Below are positions 45,396 through 55,813 of a stretch of 64,000 nucleotides of DNA, in pieces. The stretch spans positions 40,351,825 through 40,415,824 of the forward strand of contig CP141153.1 in NCBI GenBank assembly GCA_035233585.1. The letters run 5' to 3'. The notes below the pieces were generated by a model. That model was not told the DNA's origin, searched no databases, and worked only from the letters and a program-made list of their open reading frames with translations. Positions within the stretch are counted from its first letter, which is position 1. Each line of letters starts with the position of its first letter. The position numbers and the translations under genes are program-made. Origin of the DNA: Antiaris toxicaria (lineage: Eukaryota; Streptophyta; Magnoliopsida; Rosales; Moraceae).

Positions 45396-46151
45396 TTACA
45401 TAAGTAACATTCCTGCAGAAGGGTTACTACTATGCGGAGGATACTCCTGATTCGTATTTGACATCTCCTCATCGTCACTCTCGTTGAGGGGGAACTCCTC
45501 TGGGTCCTCCTCTTCGTCTGGGGAGACGAAACTGGTTTCGTCATCGCTTGCTATGCTACTTGAGGTTCATACATCCCCATCTATTTGTCATTACTAAAGC
45601 GGTTGAGGATCTCCTCTCCCTCATCATCGCGATGGGCGTCAGAAAGAGTCTCGTCATTGTCCTCTTTCATGGGGTGCTCGGGAGACAAATGGGCTAGTTC
45701 GGAGTTCTCCATCGATTCCCCATTGCCCTCATGTACTTCTGGCTGGTGCTCAACCATGAACTCTTCATCGGCTAGTTGGGGTATTATGTCTACCGGGTCA
45801 CCCTCCATAATGGTGGCTGCTACAATGCCTTGGGCTTGTGCAAGGTTCTCGGGGTTGAGCATTTTTCTCTCGGTGTCCACTATCTCCTAGATAAGGCTTA
45901 CTACTCTTTCTGCTTGATCACTCTTCTAATTCTATTTGGCAAGGTCTCTTTCTCTCTTTTGGTCTTCTTCTGCCTTGTTCCACTTTTGCCTCAACGTGCA
46001 TTGTAGAACTCCATATCAGTTTCTCATAGTGCACAACATATGTTAGAACTGTATAACCAGACATCAGCTGCAGTCTTTCAGTCTGATGAACAAATTCTCG
46101 TATATCCATAACTCTGGGGAACTTAGGCGGTTTCACTCCCCGCTTGTCCAT
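45396..46151 (-). pseudogene. Upstream ORF of gypsy B: coiled-coil and acidic protein
   Basis: Three pieces in different frames. 45918-46151 starts at an ATG (MDKRGVKPPKFPRVMDIREF). Then, in another frame, comes a charged, helix-like stretch (LRQKWNKAEEDQKRERDLAK) leading into 45581-45880 (NPENLAQAQGIVAATIMEGD, then a strongly acidic part). Last is 45396-45548 (SPDEEEDPEEFPLNESDDEE) ending at TAA 45396-45398. I see no Gag core. The tail DEEEDPEEFPL resembles DKDEDPEEYPL at the end of the A1 extra ORF, and its position between primer site and gag is the same. Function unknown. Confidence 0.65.
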
Positions 46152-46672
46152 AGAAAAAAAAAACTAGGGCTGATGTTGGACTTCTCTTAGATATTGGCTC
46201 GATCATGGTATAGCAAAACTTGATGCAGTTAAGAGATCATCCTAGACATAAGGATCCCGGTGTATCTTCCTGAGAGATATCAATAGCAACAGGACTCAAT
46301 TAACCTGATCAATGCCGTACAATCGGGGAATCACTTTGGTAATGTGAAACCAGTCTTGACATTCTCATGGAGTGTAGGAGTACTGTTTGTCACTCGAAAC
46401 TTAGTGGACAACTAACCCTAAAGATCGGTACAACTTGGGCAGTAATCCATGTTCTTTCTCTGAGCAGTTCTCTAGCACTGCACGGTCGTGATTTTTCATA
46501 TACTGATCTCAGCATCTCTTCATCTTATCCTCGCCATCATAGATTTCATTGTCCCATTACTATAAAATGTTATCTTCAATAGATAAACATTTACCGACCA
46601 AAAAAATAAAACTAACTTACTTAGATAGATGAGGCAGGCATGTGGCGATGTGAGGTAGGATGGCAGGAAGCC
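46152..46672 (-). other. Leader of gypsy B between primer site and upstream ORF
   Basis: About 520 bp without a recognisable gene; short frames here have no coding character. I see no repeat of the primer site, unlike A1. Confidence 0.6.
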
Positions 46673-46684
46673 GCTCTGATACCA
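46673..46684 (-). other. Primer-binding site of gypsy B
   Basis: Minus strand TGGTATCAGAGC, two bases after the LTR end, a full match to the initiator-Met tRNA primer motif. Single copy. Confidence 0.93.
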
Positions 46685-46686
46685 AC

Positions 46687-49020
46687 TGTGACGCCTCGTG
46701 CCCTCAGCGGCCTGAATCGTCACTGAAAACTATTACTTGTTTCTTGCCTTAACTTTTACTTTAAAACTGATACTTAACTTGCTTAATTTGATACTATAAA
46801 TTTAGTGGATTTTTTTTACGCGTATGTATTTACTATTCATGTACGTATACTTTTAAAATGCGAAATTTGAAAAACATAAGGATTTCAATTATACATACGC
46901 ATTGATATCCTTGTTTATTTGATTACTATTTACCAGATATTATTTAAATATACTACTCATACATATGCTATTTACTATTCTAAAATACCGTTTAACCTTT
47001 ACTATTCAAAATACTATTTAACTGTCACCATTTAAAATACTATTTACTCATACTGTGTGGAAGAATACTCGCGGTGTATCCATACCTCATCCTCACATCC
47101 GCCTCCACTGCCATCATCGCCCCTTGATGTTTATGCTATAGGATGCTTACCTACAGCATGAACACACTCCATGAGCTTTACGCCTAGTAAGTACAACATG
47201 TTAATCGCAAAACATGTTTAAAACATAGTACTTAAAATCATGTGAGCACACCAGTCATCACAGATACCATATAACGTATCATATATCATAGCATCATTTA
47301 TCACATCATAAAATACATCATCACGTATTGAATGCATAACATAGCGTATTTAACACAGAACGCATCTTATGAAAGCTAGAAGCATAGAGAACTAATGCAT
47401 ACAGTGATCAATGCATGATCCGGTTATGTTCATTTATGCTTCAACATCTTCTTTTTCTTTATCTTGTCTACTCAGGGCACTTGTGTCAGTACCGTATGTG
47501 TGCAGACCAACGGAACCCCCGAGGTCATTACATAGGCAGGAGGACCATCAACGGATGCTCAACTCTCTGCCTTCTCTTACTCGCCTTCTCTTACTTTAAC
47601 TTTAAAAACTCTTTCCACTAAAAGAGCCGGTACGATACTCCTATTCATTTCCATCTTTCTTATCTGTTCTAGCCATGTGCTTTTCTTAAGCTATCCCAAG
47701 ACCTACGCGGTGGGGACATATGGCTTCTATCTTGTTCTTTCATCAATCTACTTGATTGTGAAAGCATATGCTCTTATGTATGCTGTGAGGCATCGTGTGT
47801 AAGATATACACTTAAAATACTGGAAAAGCATCATTTTAAATTCGTTTTATTTATGCTGTAGGCGGAGTTGTACTTACTTATCATCGGACAGTTTATACTC
47901 TCGCCTTCTTCACAATACAGGTACTTCCCTATAATCATAACACATTTCATTAACATTCAAACTTAGGTCACTATGGTCATTAGTGACTAATAAAAACTTT
48001 ATCGTAATGTGGTACCGATCCTTGTCGGTACTAATTGCCCTCTTCTTAAGAATTTGGTTTTCTAATCATGGTTAATTAATTTATTTACCTAATAAATTAA
48101 TTAACATCACTCTCAGGTCACTTTATCGTTGGTGACTAATATACCTATCGTTGTATGGTACCGATGCCTATCGGTACCCAACTGCTCTGCTTTGGGAATT
48201 TTGATATCTAATTTCTAATCGTGCTTGATTAATTTGTCTACTTAACAAATTAATCACTGTCTCTCACTATCCCATTCAGACTTGGTCCTTGACTGGCTAA
48301 CCGACCAGTCAATTGCCTGAATACCTCGCGTATTGACCATTTAGCCTATCGGGTTACCTTTACCGATTTAACCACCCCAAATTTTATGCTTAGCTCACAC
48401 CCGTTCCTCGGGTGGTACTATTCTGACATAGGGGTCGTTTTCTTATATTTCAAGATTTCCAATTGGACGATTCACTAATCCTCAAAACGTCCTTCCTTAT
48501 TTTCCGGACCTAAGTCATCGAGGGGGCTCGGGTTTCCATCCCGATCAGATTTTCACCCCTCGTTTCCTAAAATACCCCTTTATGCCGTTTTAGAAATTTT
48601 GGTAGTATTTCTGTTTAATTTTTGGGTTCCTGATGTTTAGGAAACACCTCAAAACCATCTAACCTATTCTAACCTGCCACGTACTAAGCCAGAGGCCTAA
48701 TTTTTATGTAAAAGCTCAGCTTTTTACGTAAAAATATTCACATTTCCTTACATTCTCATTTTCAACATTTTATCCCTTTTTCTTACAATCCCTCAAGTAA
48801 GTAATCCATAATTAATACATAATTATTTCCAATAATAAATTGAGGAAATCAAGGGATCAAAATCACTACCAAAATCGTTCCCGTCAACGGTCGAACGAAC
48901 CGTTCGATCTCGACCGCATAATTTTTGAATCGGCATTCTTCACTTTTGAAACTCCAGTTTGCAAATCCGATGTCGCGGATGTGTCTGAAACGTCGAAAAT
49001 AGGCCAATGGGCCATTCTTT
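46687..49020 (-). repeat. 5' LTR of gypsy B, truncated (right LTR)
   Basis: Aligns with 36457 to about 38757 and then stops inside 'gggccattctt'. About 2.1 kb of the LTR, including its U3 end with the tandem module and ACACGGCC array, is missing. The promoter part would be in the missing end, so this copy could not drive the element. Confidence 0.92.
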
Positions 49021-50651
49021 AGGTACGCCTCGAACCATATGTACCTACCACGTACTATAACACAAGCCTATTTGATGTAAAAGTTTCACAAACTTTTACA
49101 TAAAAGCTCACAAAATTTCCAATTCACATTTTGAACCACATTCCACAAAATTCTTTCAATTCTACCCTTAGTTTTAGCCATGGTTTTCATACTTAAAACC
49201 TAACCAAAACTTTTCAATTTTTCAACTAAATTTTAGGCTATTCCAATGTCATTATCTAGCACATTTTCAAGCTATTTTCCATGCATTTTTCAACACCATT
49301 CTTAGGGTTTTTTCACCATTATAACCCACGGCCATTTAAGATAAAACATGCACCAAATTTTTGTTTCATGCTTTCAATCACATAACCATCATTTTCATAA
49401 TTAAATGCATGATTTAAACTATCCAAACATCAAGTGAATCATGCAAAAATGTTCACCAAACCCTAATTAAAATCCATGGCCATTTTAGGGTTTTTAATTC
49501 CAAAATTTTTCCAAGCTTTATAACCATACAAATCATGCTTTACATTTAACCAAAACATGATTTAAAACATTACAATATTCAAACAACAACAATTCATCAA
49601 CAACCATACATGGTAACCCACAGTTTTACCCTTGGAAAACCAACCAAAATTTTGTTTTTCTTTAAACAAAATGCACGGTTTTTCTTCTAATCACACCCTT
49701 AACAAAACCCAAGCACCAAATCAACCAAAACAAACCACAAATTTTCTCATCTTCATACTATTCATCCCACAGATTTTAGGGAGAAAAATCAACAAAAAAT
49801 GCAAACCAAAGAAGGTTACCTTGCTTTCTTGCTTCCTTTGACTTCAATGAAGTGTTTGACACCAGTTTTATGAAAAAAAAAAAAAAATATTGGAAGATTT
49901 GCTTGGTTCCTCTTGGTTGCTCACGTATCCTCTTGGACAACACTTAGAAAAATTTTGTTTCTCTTTGTTTTTGGCTTTGAAATGTTTCGGCCCCTTATGT
50001 TCAAAATTTTGCCAGCTTAAGTGCTAAAGGAACGAATTAATTTGGCTTCCAACCAATAAGAATTCAACACTTTTCAAGCCAATTCTTTCCATTTTTTTTC
50101 AAAAATTAAATTTGGCTAATTTTGGCCAAATCTTGGCCTTTAGATCAAAAAGTGAATCAATCTTGGCCATTAATGCCACCAACCACCATAATTTTCACAT
50201 TTAATAAATTTTCTTTATGATGTCATAAATGCAAAGCAAAGTGTTGACTTTGACTTTACTATTCATATTAATTCGACTACTTTTTGACCGGTATCGGTTC
50301 GAGCCGAAATTTTCCTGAAATCGTCCCGGCGGGTTCCTGAGGTCTCCTGTGCAGTCGAATCAATTTATACTGCTTCCGTTTGATCAAAATCAATCCCGGA
50401 AGTTTTTCATCTTTTAGTGCGCCATAATGCACCGGTTAGGGTTTTCAATGCCGTTTTTAGCACCGTTCCACCCGTTTCATTTCAGTGAATTTTATCAACA
50501 CAGAATTCTTACTCGTCAGTATTGTTAGAACATTTCAATACATTCTGAACAATATAAATTCATTTATTTCACTATTTAAACAATACAAATTGTTATATAC
50601 ATACATTTGTACATTTTCTTCCGAGAATGCCAGAATTTCCCGGTTGTCACA
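49021..50651 (-). repeat. Gypsy A2 3' LTR, left part missing
   Basis: Aligns with A1 LTR positions about 24639-26225 and ends cccggttgtcaca. Next to it, 50652-50665 (ttcacccctcataa) is the polypurine tract on the minus strand. It is more diverged from both A1 LTRs than they are from each other by eye, and has a 15-A run near 49874. Confidence 0.92.
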
Positions 50652-50772
50652 TTCACCCCTCATAAAATTTTCGTCCTCAAAAATTAGAACAAGTGGGGGT
50701 ATAAACTCCTCATCTCGTCTTCTCGTTCACACGTAACTTCTTCAATATTACAAATTTTCCACAAAATCTTCA

Positions 50773-51495
50773 CTAGTGGGATTGTCTTTTCCTCAGTACT
50801 TTCTCTTCACCAGCCAGTACTCGAATAGGTTGTTCTTCGTATGTCAAATCCTCGTGGATCTGAAGAGGTTCATGCTTCAACACATGGGACAGATCTGGTA
50901 TATACTTTCTTAGTATTGACACATGAAATATATTATGCACTGCCGACAATTCAGGAGGTAACGCTAGTCTATAAGCGACCCTTCCAATGCGTTCGATAAT
51001 TTCATAAGGTCCAATATATCTTGGACTCAGTTTCCCCTTCTTACCGAAACGCATAATCCCCTTCATAGGCGATACCTTAAGAAACACGAAGTCTCCTTCA
51101 TCAAACTCCAAGGATCTTCGCCTCTTATCTGCAAAACTCTTTTGTCGACTTTGCGCAATTTTCATCTGACGCTGAATTCTAGCAATTGCATCAGAAGTCT
51201 CTTGTATGAAATCCATCTTATGTAATTGCTTCTCTTGCAAATCATACCAATGTAGTAGTGATCTGCATTTCCGTCCATACAAAGCCTCATAAGGTGCCAT
51301 GCCTATGGAAGCTTGGTAACTATTATTGTACGAGAATTCAATTAATGGTAACTTCTCGTTCCAACTTCTCGCAAAATCCATTACACAAGTTCGAAGCATG
51401 TCCTCTAATGTCTGAATGGTCCACTCTGACTGTCCGTCTGTTTGCTGATGAAATGCCGTACTGAGTCTCAATTCAGTACCCATGACTTCTTGCAC
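50773..51495 (-). pseudogene. Gypsy A2 integrase core end and C-terminal domain
   Basis: 240 codons: FHQQTDGQSEWTIQTL (the E of the triad is present, but the next residue Arg has become Trp), SYNNSYQASIGMAPYEALYGR, the GPY-type IGPYEIIERIG motif, VHNIFHVSILRKYIPDLSHV. The frame breaks at EEKVLRK: A2 reads gtcttttcctc where A1 reads gtcttattcctc, so the chromodomain-like end lies out of frame at about 50700-50772. Confidence 0.92.
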
Positions 51496-51732
51496 ACACT
51501 TCCAGAAATTTGAAGTGAATCATTCATCTCGATCTGATACAATAGATTTTGGTACTCCATGTAATCTGATGACATAAGTTACATACAACTGAGCAAAATT
51601 TTCCAACGAAAACGTCATCTTGACAGCTATAAATCGTGCCGTCCTGGTCAGTCTGTCCACAATAACCCAGATGGCATCATAACCTTCTCAGGTTTTTGGG
51701 AGTCCCACTACAAAATCCATCGTAATGTGTTC

Positions 51733-52047
51733 TCATTTCCATTCAAGAATCTCTAAAGGTTCCAATCTTCCTGCTGGATGCTTATGTTCCACTTTGATTC
51801 TCTGACAGGTCATGCATCTGTTCACGAATTTCGCTATATTGTTCTTCATCCCTTTCCACCAGAATTGTAACTTCAAGTCCTGATACATCTTACTAACTCC
51901 GGGATGAACTGAATACGGTGTCTCATGGGCTTCTGACATGATATGTCTTCTAAGTTCCTCATTAGCTAGAACATTTATCCTTTCTTGATAAAGGATCATT
52001 CCATCCTTGGAAATTCCTTCTTGGATCTCGTCATTCTTGGATCTCAT
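51733..52047 (-). pseudogene. Gypsy A2 integrase zinc-binding domain
   Basis: 104 codons with the HHCC residues (AHETPYSVHPG ... CMTCQR) intact. 51496-51732 is the first half of the catalytic core, readable by comparison with A1 but broken by stops. Confidence 0.9.
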
Positions 52048-52634
52048 CTTTGAGCTTCCTTGATATCTTCAAACAATGATGATTCCACTTGGAGTGCAGC
52101 CAATCTTCCGGATATCAACTCCAAGTTCAAGGAATGTATCTCTTGCTGCAATGGCTTTGGAAGCCTTTTTATCGGTAGCTGGTGCGATATGGTAGACTTT
52201 CTACTTAAATCATCTGCTACATGGTTGGCCTTCCCTGGATGATATAGGATTTCACAATCATAATCCTTCACCAGTTCCAACCATCGTCTTTGCCACATAT
52301 TGAGCTCATTTTGCGTGAAGAAATACTTCAGGCTTTGGTGATCAGTAAAAATCTGACACTGAGCTCCATAGAGATAGTGTCGCCAAATTTTAAGTGCAAA
52401 CACTATTGCAGCAAGTTCAAGGTCATGCATAGGGTAATTCTTTTCATGCGCCTTTAATTGACGAGAAGCGTAGGCAATCACCTTGCCGCCTTGCATAAGG
52501 ACTGCTTCCAATCCTATTTTAGATGCATCACTGTAGATCATAAACTTCTCCCCTTCAGTGGGAAGTGTAAGGATTGGTGCGCTTGTCAACCGTCTCTTTA
52601 ACTCCTGGAAGCTTCTTTCGCATTCCAAGTCCAC
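52044..52634 (-). pseudogene. Gypsy A2 RNase H
   Basis: 196 codons with YSDASKIGLEAVL, HDLELAAIVFALKIW, IFTDHQSLKYFF and HVADDLSRK. All four acids are present, but the normally conserved Gly of GLGAV is Glu. It is shifted against RT by one missing base near 52626 (A1 ttccatagtcc, A2 ttccaagtcc). Confidence 0.92.
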
Positions 52635-53590
52635 TCATATTTTCTTTCCTTGCATGTAAGAGTGGTAAGAGGTGCAGCTAAATGCACGAATCCCCCTACG
52701 AACCTTCGATAATAGCCAACTAACCCCAAGAAACTACGTATTTCTGTCATACTCTTGGGTACAGGCCATTGGTTAATTACATCTACCTTCGTCGGATCTA
52801 CAGCAATACCTTCCTGGGATACAACATGTTCGAGGAAATGTACTCTGTCCAGCCAAAACTCGCATTTTGAGAATTTGGCATACAGTTGATGCTTCGTTAT
52901 CATATGTAACACGATCCTCAGATGCTTCTTATGCTCCTCATGAGTCTTTGAGTATATAAGAATGTCATCAATGAATACAATGACAGACTTATCCAAATAC
53001 TCTCTAAAGATTCTATTCATTAAATCCATGAACACTGCCGGTGCATTTGTTAATCCGACAAGGAACTCATAATGACCATAACGAGTCCTAAACGCTGTCT
53101 TAGGAATATCACTTTCTTTAATTCTCAGCTGGTGATATCCTGATCGTAAGTCGATCTTGGAAAATACTGCTGCGCCTTTTAACTAGTCGAATAAGTCATC
53201 AATTCTAGGTAACGGATACCTATTTTTGATCGTTACCTTATTCAACTCTCGGTAATCAATGCACAAACGGAACATTCCATCCTTTTTCTTGACGAACAAC
53301 ATAGGTGCACCCCACGGAGAATAACTCGGTCTGATGAATCCTTTGTCCAAAAGCTCCTTTAATTGTTCTTGCAGCTCCTTTAACTCTACTGGAGTCATGT
53401 GGTATGGTGCTTTGGAAATAGGTGCCGTTCCAGGCATCAACTTAATTTCGAACAAGATTTCCCTCTCTGGAGGTATCCCTGGTAACTCTTCCAGAAATAC
53501 GTCAACAAACTCATTAACAACAGGAACATTTTCAAGTTGAAGCTTCTGTTCCTCTATCGTATCATCACATATGCCAGATATCCCATACAA
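52598..53590 (-). pseudogene. Gypsy A2 reverse transcriptase
   Basis: One frame with a single TAG at 53180-53182 (CAG in A1). The N-terminal part has LCIDYRELNKVTIKNRYPLP; the C-terminal part has FIDDILIYSK and the thumb FLGLVGYYRRFV. Near 53055 a 9-bp in-frame deletion removes MPF from the conserved VMPFGLTN motif (A1 28630-28657), which alone should inactivate the enzyme. Confidence 0.93.
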
Positions 53591-53699
53591 CCACTGGCCA
53601 TCAGCTTACTTGCTTTCAGTGAACTAATCATCATCTTCCCGGGTTTTTTAGAAGCATCGACATATTCGAAACTCTCTTCTTCCTCGGGTTGGAATACTA

Positions 53700-55259
53700 T
53701 TTTTTGATTTCTGCAGTCGATCGTAGCTTAATATTTCCCTAAGAAGTCCATGCCTAGAATCATTTCGTAATCCACGATCTTCATTACGATCAAGTCAGCA
53801 TATAGCTCCCTATTTGCCACATATACTGGTACATGAGGTAACCAGTAATTAGACAACAATACTTCCCCAGAGGGCAAAACTGTCTTAAATATTCTTCCCA
53901 TATAGTCCTTAGGAAGTCCTATCTTGTCAGCAAATTCATAGGAAATAAAAGAATGCGTAGCACCAGAATCGAATAGTACAGAGGCTACATGACTAGCGAT
54001 AGGAAGCTAATCTGTCACCACATTTGATGTTCCTGCCTCTACATCCTCTTTGCTGTAGGCCATCACACGAGCATCAGCACGTGGCACACGCTCCTGGCAT
54101 TGCGGCCTTACTAGAGACTCTTCAACTCTGGCCTGAAGGGAATGAGCTTGTGGGCGTGTCTGGTGCAGTTGGGAAGTGCCTTGTACACCATGCCTGTTAT
54201 TTGATAGTTCCTGGCATAATGAGCTTCCTTTTCACATTCATAACATACAAGTGGCCCATATCTGCATTGCCCAGAATGTCTCTTCCCGCATGTAGGACAA
54301 TTTTGTACATTGGATTCCGCATTACCAGCTGTTCTTCACTGCTGGTTTCGATTATTTGCCTGGCGATTTCCGGTAAAATTGCCTTTCCTTTTATTTTGCT
54401 GGGATCCTTGATTATTGCCCTGGCCTGGTTTAGCATTCTAATTTGGCTTGCTAGATTGACCAGCTTGTGTGGACTTAGCCAAAGCCCTCTCCTTCTTCTT
54501 GGCCTCCCAGTGCTTCTCTCTTTCCTCTTTCTGTCAGGCTACGTGAAACTCAGCTCTGATGGCCGACTAACATAATCTGCTATAGAAGTAGGCGGTACTT
54601 GTCCGGTATCTACCAATGCAGCAATTTCTGGCCTGAACATCCCGATAATTTTCTGTATTTTCTCCCTCTCAGTAGGGACTACATAAGGACATAAGCGGTA
54701 TAACTGATTGAACTTTCGGCAAACTTCACTTACCGACATATTTCCTTGCGTCAATTTTGAGAACTCTTTCTGCTGTAGTCTCAGAGATGCAAGGTCATAG
54801 TATTTCTGGTTAAATTCTTCCAGAAATTCTGCCCAACTCATGGTAGACACATTTCTTCTCATTCGCATAGTGTCCCACCAAAAACAAGCATCTTTTCTCA
54901 ACACAAAAGACACACATGCAACCTTCTCTTAGTCAGTTAGGTTCATGAATTCCATGATCACTTACAAGGATGACAACCAGTCTTCAGCCTCTAGAGGATT
55001 TGAAGAACCTTCAAATTCTGGCGGCCTCATATGCCTGAATCTTTCATAGAGAGGCTCCAGATTTACTATCGGTTGCGGTTCAGGAACTCTCTCATGTACT
55101 GCAGCTGGAGGAATAACCGGATCTACCTCAGCTTCCTATTCTACTTGAGTACCTTCAGAACCTTGCCTCTGTTCTAACTCCTCAACTCATTGTCTCAGAT
55201 TAGTATTTTCCTACATCTGAGCTTTTAGTAAGGCTTGTATCTGATCTAATCTCTCCATG
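53700..55259 (-). pseudogene. Gypsy A2 gag and protease, fragmented
   Basis: The gag start corresponds to ATG near 55259. 54539-54913 holds the capsid core: FWWDTMRMRRNVSTMSWAEF, LEEFNQKYYDLASLR and FNQLYRLCPYVVPTE. Further left the knuckle and protease (about 53740-54330) can be followed by comparison with A1 but are out of frame or interrupted. The A1 nonsense codon at the FWW motif is a Trp codon here. Confidence 0.88.
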
Positions 55260-55588
55260 ATATTAGGACGTCATTCTCGTCCCTCTAGTCGATTTCGCGA
55301 ATCCACCATTTTGCCTATTATCCTATTATGGCACAACAATTCACCGTTAGCTTTTCCATGACCACATTCGTTACATCATATAAATTTATGAAATTCAGGG
55401 TAATGTAAAGCCACATCATCGTACAACATATAATCATTTTGATATTTCATTCATAGCAAAACGTTTATATATCATACATAACCATCACCAGTCATATATA
55501 CATCTGCCATCATATACATCTTGGCCACAAGTCTATACAAAAGAGCTTGTCTCTCTAAGCTACTTATGTACATGCATACATCTACTGG

Positions 55589-55813
55589 TCACACATCTCC
55601 TGTGTCTGGGACTAGAGGATATTCTTCTGGATCCTCATCATCATCTGGATCATCTGAGTCATCACCTCCTCGTGGTCTAGACGATCCAGCCTCATGATCG
55701 TTCATCATTCTTCTCGACCCAAAGATGCGTGCCAACATCTCATCTTGACCCAGTGTCTCTCGTCGACTCTACGTTAGATGCTCAATCAAAATCTCCCTCT
55801 CGATCATCCTAAT
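55589..55813 (-). pseudogene. C-terminal part of extra gag-like ORF in gypsy A2
   Basis: Equivalent to A1 31196-31455, ending with the same acidic tail (EDPEEYPLVPDTGDV) and the same TGA at 55589-55591. Relative to A1 it lacks 33 bp (A1 31262-31294), an exact multiple of three that leaves the tail in frame. Gypsy C cuts it at 55814. Confidence 0.85.

Larger units (their letters stand above)
36457..49020 (-). mobile_element. Gypsy B: degraded Ty3/gypsy element, right LTR truncated
   Basis: Left LTR 4.4 kb, internal 5.8 kb, right LTR cut after 2.3 kb. Pol is in many short pieces in different frames, so this looks like the most decayed internal region in the window. It has a single primer site, a polypurine tract, a gag remnant with a knuckle, and an upstream ORF unlike that of A1. 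The right border is a fusion with gypsy A2, so the right target duplication is lost. Confidence 0.92.
49021..55813 (-). mobile_element. Gypsy A2: second copy of family A, truncated at both ends
   Basis: Contains the right part of its left LTR (49021-50651) and the internal region down to the upstream ORF, where gypsy C is inserted at 55814. The left LTR begins in mid-sequence (aggtacgcctcgaacc, equal to A1 near 24639), fused to the B LTR. The coding region is very similar to A1 but carries different lesions. Confidence 0.93.

Noticed and set aside
45585..46006. Plus-strand open frames of 76-101 codons in gypsy B
   Set aside because: Antisense to the acidic upstream ORF; Ser-rich composition is the complement of Asp/Glu codons.
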